A stretch of 64,000 nt of DNA from assembly GCA_016720775.1 (NCBI GenBank), contig JADKJX010000007.1, forward strand, positions 124,001 through 188,000. The letters are read 5' to 3'. Below are positions 54,909 through 64,000 of the stretch, piece after piece; within the stretch, counting starts at the first letter, position 1; each line of letters starts with the position of its first letter. This DNA is from Chitinophagaceae bacterium (lineage in GTDB: Bacteria > Bacteroidota > Bacteroidia > Chitinophagales > Chitinophagaceae). The notes under the pieces were generated by a model. The model ran no database searches. It had not been told where the DNA came from and worked only from the letters and a program-made list of their open reading frames with translations. The position numbers and the translations under genes are program-made.

Positions 54909-57015
54909 TAGGTAATTGAATAATAAAAGTTGATCCCTCATTCTCCTTCGTCTCCACCTTTAATTCACCGCCATGTGCCTTTACAATATCATAACTCAAG
55001 CTCAATCCCAATCCCGTTCCCTGTCCGGTTGGTTTGGTAGTAAAGAAGGGTTGAAATATTTTATCCAGTACTTTTTTAGGAATGCCGTTGCCGTTGTCTT
55101 TTACGCTGATTTCAACTTTTCCCCCATCTCCGCCTGTTTGCGGAGAGCCGAGCTTTTTGGTTGTAACAGTAACAGTTGGTTCGTAGGGTTCACCCCCCTT
55201 TAGGGGATGGGGGCTTTTTTTCTTTTCATTCACCACATAAAAAGCATTTGTAATTAAATTGAGAATGACACGGCCTATATCCTGCGGAATAATGTTGATG
55301 TTGCCAATGGATTCATCAAAATCGGTTTTCATCGTTGCATTGAAAGATTTATCCTTTGCCCGCAATCCATGATAGGCGAGGCGTAAATACTCATCGGCCA
55401 GCTTATTGATATCGGTTGGTTCTTTGGTGGCCGTACTGCTGCGGCTGTGCTGCAGCATGCCTTTTACAATAGCATCGGCACGTTTGCCATGGTGGTTTAT
55501 TTTTTCAAGGTTTTGTTTAATGTCGGATGAAATTGCTTTTGCTTCTTCAATATCTCCTTTCTTTAATTCTTCATTCATTTCATCAATCAATTCGTTACTT
55601 ACCTCACTGAAATTATTTACAAAATTCAACGGGTTCTGTATCTCATGTGCGATACCTGCTGTGAGTTCTCCCAGCGATGCCATTTTTTCGGATTGGATAA
55701 GTTGGCTTTGGGCGGCTTTTAATTCAGCCAATGTGCCTTCTGCATTTCTTTTCTGTATTTCTATTTCCTCCTTTTGTTTTTGAAGCAGTTCGTTGGCTTT
55801 CTTCCGGTTGCGGTTATTTTTATAAAGCAAAAAGGCAATCAGCATAAATACAGCTATGCCTGCAAGTAAAATATAAGTCCTGATGTTGTTCTCTCTCCGG
55901 GTTTGTTCACTCTGCAGTTCCTGCGTCTTTATTTTTTCATTAAATCCTACATTCTGATATTCATTTATTTTTTCCTTGTCTGCTTTATTTAAACTGTCAT
56001 TTAAATTCTTGTAAAGTTGTATGTAATGGAAAGCGCTATCATTGTTACCTGTAAGTTTATACAATGAATAAAGTGAATCATAGCAGTTATTGACTTCTGC
56101 AGATAAACCCACATTGCGATAATCAGCCAGGGCTTTTTTCGTGTAATAAATACTGGAATCAGGTTTTCCTGAAATCCTGAACAGATCAGCTAAACAGAGA
56201 TATGAATAAGGCAGCGCAGTTCTGTTATCTTGCTTTTGATTTTGAAAAACTGATTTTTCAAAATTTTGTTTTGCTAAGTCGTAATTGTTCTCCTTCAGAT
56301 AAGCATATCCGAGTATTGTAAAAGCATATCCTTTATATGTTTTAAACCCGGTATTTTCCATATAATCTATAGCCTGCTGTGCATAGTATATAGCGGAATC
56401 CTGGTTATTAATTTTAAGGTACTGTTCGGCTAAGTTTACCGAAACTGTTGAAAGCATCGTATAATTATTGATACCCTTTCCAATTTTCAGGGACTGATAT
56501 AAGCTGCTTAATTCCTTCTCATCATTGCCTACAGCTTTATATAATTGCGACATATCATTATAGATAAACCCGAGCACAGTTAACCGGGCGGTTGCAGTTT
56601 TTTTGTCTTTTGCAAAAAGAATTATCTGCCAGATATTTTTTTCACAATCGGAGTTTTCAGCAATTTTAATTGCATCTAAAAAATATTGCAGCGATAGTGA
56701 ATAATTTTTTAATTGAGACAATACCCAACCTGCCTGATCCAGCGCATCAGCTTCCCATAATTTTAAGTGTAATTTTCTCGCCAATGCCAGTTCCTGTTCA
56801 TGAAAGTATAAACTGCTGTCCCTGTTAATTTCCTGGTAATGCCAACCTATACTTCTTGAAATTCTCATGCCCATTGTATCGTTGGCAGTATGGCTCAATA
56901 CCATTCTTAAACTATCAACCTGGCTGTCAGTCCAGTTTTCTACATATGGATCTTGCTGTGCCTTTGCAGAAGCAGCGACCAGCAAAAAGAAAAATATATT
57001 TATAGATAGTTTCAT
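54901..57015 (-). CDS. Membrane TPR histidine kinase (kinase 2)
   Basis: 704 residues from MKLSINIFFFLLVAASAKAQ (signal peptide); an ATG 15 codons upstream is rejected. Periplasmic TPR repeats (residues 40-360), transmembrane helix (TYILLAGIAVFMLIAFLLYK), coiled coil, then a catalytic half nearly identical to kinase 1: SEKMASLGELTAGIAHEIQN, NLITNAFYVVNEKKK, SPHPLKGGEP insert, LGSPQTGGDGG insert, DNGNGIPKKV. The C-terminal LPIV and stop TGA are formed by the arm of the inverted-repeat element. No receiver gene of its own. Confidence 0.93.
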   Translation of the reverse strand: MKLSINIFFFLLVAASAKAQQDPYVENWTDSQVDSLRMVLSHTANDTMGMRISRSIGWHYQEINRDSSLYFHEQELALARKLHLKLWEADALDQAGWVLSQLKNYSLSLQYFLDAIKIAENSDCEKNIWQIILFAKDKKTATARLTVLGFIYNDMSQLYKAVGNDEKELSSLYQSLKIGKGINNYTMLSTVSVNLAEQYLKINNQDSAIYYAQQAIDYMENTGFKTYKGYAFTILGYAYLKENNYDLAKQNFEKSVFQNQKQDNRTALPYSYLCLADLFRISGKPDSSIYYTKKALADYRNVGLSAEVNNCYDSLYSLYKLTGNNDSAFHYIQLYKNLNDSLNKADKEKINEYQNVGFNEKIKTQELQSEQTRRENNIRTYILLAGIAVFMLIAFLLYKNNRNRKKANELLQKQKEEIEIQKRNAEGTLAELKAAQSQLIQSEKMASLGELTAGIAHEIQNPLNFVNNFSEVSNELIDEMNEELKKGDIEEAKAISSDIKQNLEKINHHGKRADAIVKGMLQHSRSSTATKEPTDINKLADEYLRLAYHGLRAKDKSFNATMKTDFDESIGNINIIPQDIGRVILNLITNAFYVVNEKKKSPHPLKGGEPYEPTVTVTTKKLGSPQTGGDGGKVEISVKDNGNGIPKKVLDKIFQPFFTTKPTGQGTGLGLSLSYDIVKAHGGELKVETKENEGSTFIIQLPIV
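55128..55213. repeat. Two palindromic repeats inside kinase 2 coding sequence
   Basis: CTCCGC-CTGTTT-GCGGAG (55128-55145) and a CCCCCCTTTAGGGGATGGGG repeat (55193-55213), at the same two protein positions as in kinase 1. The first palindrome differs in sequence from the one in kinase 1. Confidence 0.75.
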
Positions 57016-57056
57016 AAAGCGATTTAAGTTATTGGCAGTTGTATAAAAAATGTTGA

Positions 57057-57119
57057 TCATTCATTTTCCTTTGTTTCCTCCTTCAACTCTCCCTCATGTG
57101 CTTTCACAATATCATACTT
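57057..57119 (-). pseudogene. Histidine-kinase tail remnant 2
   Basis: Reads YDIVKAHEGELKEETKENE and stop, matching the island kinase tails. Begins directly at an arm TTCAGACAA (the half inverted repeat 57119-57163), the same junction as remnants 1 and 3. Confidence 0.8.
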
Positions 57120-57207
57120 TGTCTGAATCGCAGATTTGCATGGATTTCACTTATTTCATTTTAATTTTTTATTTTGTTTGGATGGGGCAAAAAATTCTCT
57201 ACGGTAA

Positions 57208-57981
57208 TCACTTTTCTTCCGGTCTTATTTGCCAATGCAAACCTAGCGTCTTTCGCAATCCTTCCACCTTTCTTTCCCGCTGTTGCATTTTGTTTAATCC
57301 TTTTGCTTTATCTGTTTCTGCAATTTCACGGGTGGATAGTTCGGCAAGGGAGGTGAAGATTAATTCTGCCTCACTCATATGGTCACGGAGGTTTTGTGAT
57401 TTTAAACCTTTACGGTTTTTATGCTGTTTTACAGAAAGCCCTGCCCATTCAGTGTGAATGATATTGGTAAGCAAAGCAAACTCATCATTCTTTTGTACAC
57501 CGCTTTCTTTACGGTAATCAGTTAATTTATTTCTTGTTTCCTTTCCTGTCATTCTTTGCTGTATCCACTTTTCACTTCTTCCGAGTTTTTGCCAGTTTTC
57601 TCTTGCCCTTTCCAGGCTTTGTTCAGGATCGGCTATTTCCTGCATACGTTCATAACCTACTTTTGCCAGCCATTGTTTAAAAGGTTCTGCTTTGGGAGAG
57701 GGTATAGACTGGATGAGGCGGAGCGGTTGTTCTGTATCGGCTACATCAGTCATCCGCATTTTACCGTCTGCCGCTTTCATTTTCAACCCATGATCGTTTG
57801 TCACGGGTTCATTTCCCTCTTTTTTCCCTCTTTTTTTCAACTTTCAGCAATACTCCAATGTGTTAATACTTTAAGTAAGAATTGCAATAACATCAGAAAT
57901 AGAGAAATACCATTTCTCTTCTTTTTCATCCCAATGGGTTCGTACTTTTTGCTGTTCAAACAGCTTTACTTCATTTTTCAT
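57208..57981 (-). pseudogene. Bro-N / antirepressor-like gene, decayed
   Basis: A start MKNEVKLFEQQKVRTHWDEK reads into EEKWYFSISDVIAILT and stops at 57871; after several lesions a long frame resumes (KKRGKKEGNEPVTN to 57208) with PSPKAEPFKQWLAKVGYERM, SEKWIQQRMTGKETRNKLTD and GLSVKQHKNRKGLKSQNLRD. This is the family of DNA-damage-inducible D-like and phage antirepressor proteins (Bro-N). At least one frameshift and stops around 57845-57870 break it, more than single-base error explains simply. Flanked on both sides by kinase-tail remnants, so it may have come in with the repeat element. Confidence 0.78.
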
Positions 57982-57985
57982 TTAC

Positions 57986-58084
57986 TCAATTATTTTGTGG
58001 TAATACAATAATAAACTCTGATCCTTCTCCTTCCCTGGTTTGCGCCTTCAATTTCCCGCTATGCGCTTTTATAATGTTATAGCT
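57986..58084 (-). pseudogene. Histidine-kinase tail remnant 3
   Basis: Reads SYNIIKAHSGKLKAQTREGE and GSEFIIVLPQNN then stop, a diverged copy of the last 32 codons of kinase 3. Begins at the far arm of the inverted-repeat element. Confidence 0.85.
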
Positions 58085-58197
58085 TGTCTGAATCACAGAT
58101 TTGCACAGATTAACGGATTTCACTGATTTTGTTTTTTCAATTACAATCATTTTCATCTGTGTAATCATTTAATCCCATTAACCCGTGATTCAGACAA
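58084..58197. repeat. Inverted-repeat element after kinase 3
   Basis: Perfect 13-bp arms TTGTCTGAATCAC (58084-58096) and GTGATTCAGACAA (58185-58197), total 114 bp. The interior has CAGATTAACGGATTTCACTG-type words and no coding content. The kinase 3 stop codon lies in one arm; remnant 3 starts at the other. Confidence 0.85.
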
Positions 58198-60566
58198 CAG
58201 GTAACAAAATAATAAACTCACTCCCTTCTCCTTCCTTCGTCTCCACCTTCAACTCCCCACCATGCGCTTTCACTATATCATAACTCAAACTCAATCCCAA
58301 TCCCGTTCCCTGCCCGGTGGGTTTGGTAGTAAAGAAGGGTTGAAATATTTTATCCATTACTTTTTGAGGAATGCCGTTGCCGTTGTCTTTTACGCTGATT
58401 TCAACTTTGCCCCCATCTCCGCCTGTTTGCGGAGAGCCGAGCTTTTTGGTTGTAACAGTAACAGTTGGTTCGTAGGGTTCACGACCCTTTAGGGGATGGG
58501 GGCTTTTTTTCTTTTCATCTACTACATAAAACGCATTGGTGATTAAATTCAATATCACCCTTCCCATATCCTGAGGAATGATATTAATGTTGCCAATACT
58601 TTCATCAAAATCGGTTTTCATCGTAGCATTAAATGATTTATCCTTTGCACGCAACCCATGATAAGCCAGGCGTAAATATTCATCGGCCAACGCATTGATG
58701 TCTGTTGGTTCTTTTACACCACTGCTGCTGCGGCTATGCTGCAGCATACCTTTTACAATGGCATCGGCTCTTTTGCCATGATGTAATATTTTTTCTAAAT
58801 TTTGTTGTACATCCTTTGCAATTACTTTTACTTCTGCTGTATTTCCCTTGTCAACCTCTTCAACCATTTCACTTATCAACTCATTGCTTACTTCGCTGAA
58901 ATTGTTGACGAAATTCAACGGGTTTTGAATTTCGTGAGCTATGCCGGCGGTGAGTTCACCCAACGATGCCATTTTTTCTGATTGGATCAATTGAGCCTGG
59001 GTTGATTTTAATTCGCCATAAGCTTTTTCGATCCGTTTCTTATCCCTGTTCTTCTGAACATATCCATACAAAAGAAAAATACCCATCAACAAAAAAGCCC
59101 CTATAGCCATATACTGCAGGTTCCGGGTACGTTTGGCAATGGCATCTTTTTTTTCCTGTTCCGACTTTTGTTTTTCTGATTCATTCCGGAATTTTTCTTT
59201 TTGCGCCTCCTTGCTTATTTCTTCTCCCTTCAGTTTCTCAATTAACGAAACATATTCTTTATAATGAGTAAAAGCGCCCATGCCATCGCCCCTTGCCGAA
59301 TCGATCTGTGCGGCCAGTAATTCCATATCGCTTGTGATCTTAACATCAAACCAATGCTTCTTAAAACCTACAAGGGCCTGGTCATTTATTTCTTTCGCTT
59401 TAATGTAATTTCTCAACCCATAATAATCAAGTGCCAGCGAGTAAAGCCAAACAGGTTTCGTACCCTGCATGTTCATTGAATCTGCAATTTTGACTGAACG
59501 GGTATGATAGCTGATTGCATTATTGAAATCCCTTTGTTTAGCATATAAAGATCCAATTTCATTTAATACATCCCCGGTCTCGAAAAAATCTCTGGCAGAA
59601 TCAAATAAATGCAGGCTTTTTTCAAAATTCAGTAGAGCATTACCATAGTCATTACTATCACTATACGTCATTCCGATCCACTTATAAACTGATCCTGCAT
59701 TATGGTATGGTTTGCTTTGCCTTGCACATATTTCAATCAGTTTGTTATAATATTCGAGTGCCTTAGCAGTATTATGCTTTGAATAATAAAATCCACCCAA
59801 AGAACCCAATGCATTAAAGAGGGTATTCGTATCTTTTGCCTTATACAAAATATCCAGCGCAGACTGGTAATTTTCCAGTGCCTGGTCGTCTTCACCATAA
59901 TCCCTGTAAAGGTCAGCTAATTGAGCAAGGCTGCTAGCAAGCCCTTTGAGATAGTTTAGCTTCCGGGAAATGGCAATCGCTGATTGAATAGACTCGAATG
60001 CTTTTGTAAAGTCTCCGGCTGACCTGGAAAACCTAGAAATGAATCTATACCCATATACAGTGTATGTACTGTCTTTGATCTCATTGAAAATGGCTACACT
60101 CTTATACATATTGGTAAAGAACATGGCAGAATCTTTTTTACCGTCCAGCGAGATGGTGGCAATATGAAAAAGAAATTCTGCAGTCCTTTTTTGATTGCCT
60201 GTTTTCTCAATAGCTTTTAAACGGGATTCGTTATATATACTTACCTTTTTCCAGTCGGTAGTGTCATTGTTAGTATAATACGCAACCACTGAATATAATA
60301 AACCCTGCTCCTGGTCAAATAATTTCTCCCGCTCTTCCTCTGTATGTGTTTTTAAAAGAAGTTTATCAACAAGGTTGAGTGCAGGTTCGGCATACACGAG
60401 GTTATCTTTTTTTCGCAGGCTTCAACCAACGCCCGTAGATCCTCAGTTTTGTTGTATCCGTTGTTGCATTTTTCAATGATACAGAAAGAGAATCTATTTT
60501 TCTGTTTTGAGAAAAGCAGGAATAAGTTAACAGCCACATGAAAGCCAGGAAAATGATCTTTCTCAT
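58190..60566 (-). CDS. Membrane TPR histidine kinase (kinase 3), two N-terminal frameshifts
   Basis: About 791 residues when restored. The open frame starts at 60397 (MYAEPALNLVDKLLLKTHTE), but two one-base losses, in the CCC at 60432-60434 and in the T-run 60407-60413, join it to an ATG at 60566 with signal peptide MRKIIFLAFMWLLTYSCFSQ. TPR repeats to about residue 440, transmembrane helix (LQYMAIGAFLLMGIFLLYGY), then a catalytic half nearly identical to kinases 1 and 2, with inserts SPHPLKGREP and SPQTGGDGG. The stop TGA is supplied by the inverted-repeat arm. Thirty-nine bp separate it from kinase 4. Confidence 0.9.
58417..58502. repeat. Two palindromic repeats inside kinase 3 coding sequence
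   Basis: CTCCGC-CTGTTT-GCGGAG (58417-58434) and an ACCCTTTAGGGGATGGGG repeat (58485-58502), at the same positions as in kinases 1 and 2. Confidence 0.75.
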
Positions 60567-60605
60567 AAATTTTTATTTAGCGTAGTACGCTTTAACTAAA
60601 ACGAT

Positions 60606-63600
60606 TCAGACAACAGGCAATTGAATAATAAACATACTTCCTTCACCTTCTTTTGTTTCTACTTTCAACTCACCAGCATGTGCTTTTACAATATCATAAC
60701 TCAAACTCAATCCCAATCCCGTTCCCTGCCCGGTAGGTTTGGTGGTAAAGAAAGGTTGAAAAATTTTATCCAAAACTTTTTGTGGGATGCCGTTACCATT
60801 ATCTTCCACTTTTACTTCAACCCTGCCGCCGGTCTTCCTTGTACTTACTGAAACAGTTGGCTCATATGCTGCCAACTCATGGAGGGTTTTGAACCCTCCA
60901 TGAGTTTGTTGCTTTTTCTTTTCATCCACCACATAAAAGGCATTGGTAATTAAATTCAAAATCACTCTTCCAATATCCTGCGGAATGATGTTGATGTTAC
61001 CAATGGTTTCATCAAAATCTGTTTTCATCGTTGCATTAAAAGATTTATCCTTTGCTCTTAACCCATGATAAGCTAATCGTAAATATTCATCTGCCAATGC
61101 ATTGATATCTGTTGGTTCTTTTAACCCACTACCTGCTGCGGCTATGCTGCAACATTCCTTTTACAATAGCATCGGCACGTTTGCCATGATGATTTATTTT
61201 TTCTAAATTCTGTTTAATATCATTAGCGATAGCTTTTGCTTCTTCCATATCTCCCTTTTCTATTTCGGCATTCATTTCATCAATCAGTTCATTACTTACT
61301 TCACTGAAATTGTTTACAAAATTCAACGGGTTTTGTATTTCATGGGCAATGCCTGCCGTTAGTTCGCCAAGCGAAGCCATCTTTTCACTTTGTATCAGTT
61401 GCTTTTGCGTGGCCTGTAACTCGGTTAAAGCATCTTCTGCTTTTTGTTTGGCTTCTTTAATGGCTATCAGATCCTGCTCGGCCTGCTTAGCATGTGCTTC
61501 TGCAATTTGAAGGTCATTGAAACGGGTGAATGTAAGATTGAATACGGCTGCAAACCGTTCCAGTAAAAGGATGGTCTCTTCCGGCTGCTCGTCGGGTGAT
61601 GCCATCCCGATGAATCCTTTATTGAAATAAGCGATGTATTGCAATCTCCGGGTCTGGGAAAGTCCGCCTTTAAAGGGCACATGAATGCTGCTGAGGTATT
61701 TAAAATATTCCTGCAGTTCATTGCCCATCATATCAATTACCAGTGTTTTATTTTTTGCTCCCATCCTGGTACATTTTTTTGAACGTAGTATTTCTGTTCA
61801 TGTTTGTTTCAAAAGCTGCACTTACTTTGCTGCCATCTTCATCCGTGATCCAGAATTCTGCGTTGGCCTCATCATCATTGATAATGGTGATGTATAAACG
61901 GTTTGGCTCAATGCCCAACCCGATCAGTTGCTGAAAAAGGACGGCTGCGGTCTCTGCCAGTTCATCACTTTTTTGCATGGCGAGGGTACGGCTTCTCACT
62001 CTTTCCAATGCCGCTTCTACCTGCGCCTCCCTTGCCTGCGCTTCTGCTTTTTGCAAGTCGAGAAAGCGGGTATAGGTGCCATCAAAAACGACTGCAAAAC
62101 GTTCGAGTGTTTTCACTGCTTCTTCAGATAATGGTGACGGCGATGATAAGGAAAGATGTCCTTTGGAAAAAAATGCAATGCTTACAATTCTTCTGCCGCC
62201 TGCGTCTTTACTGGAAATGGGCACACCCGTCATTTTGTTGCGGTAGTTAACCCATCCTTCAAGCATTTCTCCCGTAAGTTCAACCACCAGCGATTTGGCT
62301 TTTGCTTTCCACGCAGTTACGGCAGGTTTTAGTAAAGTTGGTTCATCCATATTTCCATAAGACGGCCTGTCAACCTGCATACCACCGCCTTCCCAATCGG
62401 TTGCACGGAATTCTATTTCATTTGCCGCTTCATTATAAATGCCAATGGTGGTTTGTATCAGTTCCTGCTGCACTAATTTTTTAAATTCCTGGAAAAGCAA
62501 AGCAGCTGTACCGGCCAGTTCATCACTTCGTTGCATAGCCATTGTTCTGCTTCGCACTTTTTCCAATGCCGCTTCTATCTGTGCTTCCCTTGCCTGTGCT
62601 TCTGCTTTTTGCAGGTCGAGGAAACGGGTATAGGTTTGCTGGAATACTTTTCCAAAGCGCATCAGCGTATTATTCTCTTCATCTGTATACGGGATACCTT
62701 CAAAATTCTCGATGTAGAGGCCAACATTATCTAACAATACGGTTGATGCTGCAAGCCCGGGGCAGCTTAAATAAAAATCTTTTGATGCTTCCGGTAACCC
62801 GGGAATGTATGATAAAAGCTCCTTGTAAAATTTGTTCTTTTCTTCAAAATTTAACCGGGTAGCAAAGAAGTCTGCCCCTTTTTCTTTTGCCTCATCAAAT
62901 TGATTTGCCCAAACAGACTCAAACCAGGGATGCGTTATTTTAGAAGGAATATCCTGCTCATCTGCGATCCAAAAATGCCAATCGCCTCCCGGTGTATAGT
63001 CAACAACAAAACCTGCGTGGTCAAGTTTGATCTTTAAATGGGTGAGTTGCTGGTAAACAATTTTTATTACTTCTGTGAGATCTTCACTTTTCTGCATGCC
63101 CATCGAACGGCTCCTTACTCTTTCCAATGCTGCTTCTACCTGTGCTTCTCTTGCCTGTGCTTCTGCTTTTTGCAGATCGAGGAAACGGGTATAGGTTCGT
63201 TCAAATTCAACGGCAAAACGGGCAAGGATATTTTTTTCATCTTCGGTTAAATCACTTTCCACCATTACACCAAAGCAACCATATTTCATGAAGGCTTCCA
63301 CATAATGCAGGCCGCCGGAAAAGTATTCCGGTTTCAGGTGATCAACGCCATCGATCAATTCCTGCCAGACTGCAAAATAATTTTCAACAACAGGAGGTGG
63401 CACATGATATGAATATACGGGTTCATTGCTTTTCCAGTCAATAAGGCATTGTGCTGTGGCAGGCTCATTCCGGTCGAGCGGGTAATTGATCGCCTTGCTT
63501 TTATAAACGGCGGAATTGATCTCTTTCCAGGCGGCCCAAAAGATGTGCCGGTCATTTTTTTCATCGGGCAACCATAAAAATGAAAATGCTGAAGGGATAC

Positions 63601-64000
63601 CGAGCAACAAAACCTGTTCGTGAAAGACCCGTAAGGTATCATCCAGTTCGTTTGAATGCTGCATGATCATACTTTGTGTACGGGTACGTTCCAATGCTGC
63701 TTCGATCTTTGCTTCCCTTGCCTGCGCCTCGGCCTGTGCTATATCGGTATACCGCTGGTAGGCAAGTGTAAAAACATTCCTGAACCGTTTGAGTACATTC
63801 AATTTTTCTTCAGCAATGACACCGAATGTTGAAATACCAATGGAACCGGTGCCGATGGAATAGAAATAATAATACAATGCATCTGCTTGTTCAATTCTGG
63901 GATCATCCTTTTCGCCGATCTTTTTCCGGAATGCTTTCCAGTCTTCCAGGTCCTTGCCTTTAAAATATGTTTCGGAAAAAGCATCGCCTGCACTTCTCAT
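60606..64000 (-). CDS. Large repeat-sensor histidine kinase (kinase 4), cut by window edge, two frameshifts
   Basis: At least 1,130 residues, N terminus beyond the window. Four to five sensor modules of about 190 residues are joined by near-identical helices (TYTRFLDLQKAEAQAREAQV, AALERVRSRTMAMQKSDELA) at a spacing of about 560 bp; the modules between look GAF/PAS-like. Then comes the shared catalytic half. The frame breaks near 61755 (one A lost in a run of six) and near 61130 (one extra base in CAGGTAG); each restores conserved sequence. In the ATPase loop it has QQTHGGFKTLHELAA, encoded by a perfect palindrome (60875-60905), where kinases 1-3 have a different repeat. Probably soluble. Confidence 0.88.
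60875..60905. repeat. Perfect 14-bp palindrome inside kinase 4
   Basis: ACTCATGGAGGGTT and its exact reverse complement with a 3-nt loop, in frame, at the same protein position as the CCCCTTTAGGGG repeats of kinases 1-3. Confidence 0.9.

Noticed and set aside
61748..61764. Programmed -1 frameshift in kinase 4
   Set aside because: The run is only six A (C AAA AAA T), not a good slippery heptamer, no clear downstream structure was seen, and rpsD shows similar losses that must be errors.
50601..64000. Classical insertion sequence or transposon in the kinase island
   Set aside because: No transposase coding sequence or target-site duplication of usual size was found; the inverted-repeat elements are non-coding.

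Overview
The window looks like a chromosomal piece of a Bacteroidota, most likely a member of the Chitinophagaceae. The evidence is: -7 promoter boxes of the TAnnTTTG type upstream of infA, tdh, dapD, deaD, the aconitase gene and tRNA-Leu; no Shine-Dalgarno motifs; the infA-rpmJ-rpsM-rpsK-rpsD-rpoA-rplQ cluster followed by carA; the parA-parB-DUF5683-dapB order; LytTR/propeller sensor pairs; SIMPL, DUF4954, GldM-like and PorT-like envelope proteins; and YadA-like repeat proteins ending in a peptidase S74 chaperone.

Layout. 0-1.5 kb: the start of a propeller sensor kinase and its LytTR regulator (minus strand). 1.5-3.2 kb: homogentisate dioxygenase and an unknown small gene. 3.5-7.3 kb: translation/transcription operon. 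7.5-20.4 kb: carA, aroQ, parvulin, SIMPL, DUF4954, glmS, a histidine phosphatase, mgtE, a SET protein, YceI and aconitase. 20.5-25.4 kb: PspC, kdsA and a second LytTR/propeller-kinase pair. 25.4-31.5 kb: two YadA-like S74 repeat genes, each divergent from a threonine dehydrogenase start (one complete, one only a fragment). 31.5-37.4 kb: NarL-type regulator and TPR kinase, dapB, DUF5683, parB, parA. 37.7-49.7 kb: mixed metabolic and envelope genes, including deaD, two outer-membrane barrels, tsaC, two glycosyltransferases and dapD. 49.8 kb: tRNA-Leu(CAG). 50.6-64 kb: a signalling island on the minus strand with four histidine kinases that have almost the same catalytic half but different sensor halves, a single-domain receiver and a receiver-adenylate cyclase. 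This suggests several sensors feeding a cAMP output.

Two features cut across the window. First, many genes carry single-base frameshifts, mostly in short homopolymers. One is in rpsD, which is essential and normally single copy, so most of these are probably base-calling errors. I therefore annotate the intact reading across each shift (LytTR gene, rpsD, aconitase, kdsA, propeller kinase, S74 gene B, TPR kinase, kinases 3 and 4). The Bro-N antirepressor-like gene at 57.2-58.0 kb is more deeply decayed and is called a pseudogene.

Second, the genome is full of small palindromic repeats. They fill spacers (including inside the ribosomal operon), supply stop codons (carA, kdsA, the kinases) and sit in frame inside coding sequence (one loop of all four island kinases, and DapD). 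In the kinase island a recurrent arrangement appears: kinase 3' end, a ~100-114 bp inverted-repeat element, then a second copy of the kinase tail that always starts at the same Tyr codon. These two repeat patterns are the least explained and most interesting features of the window.
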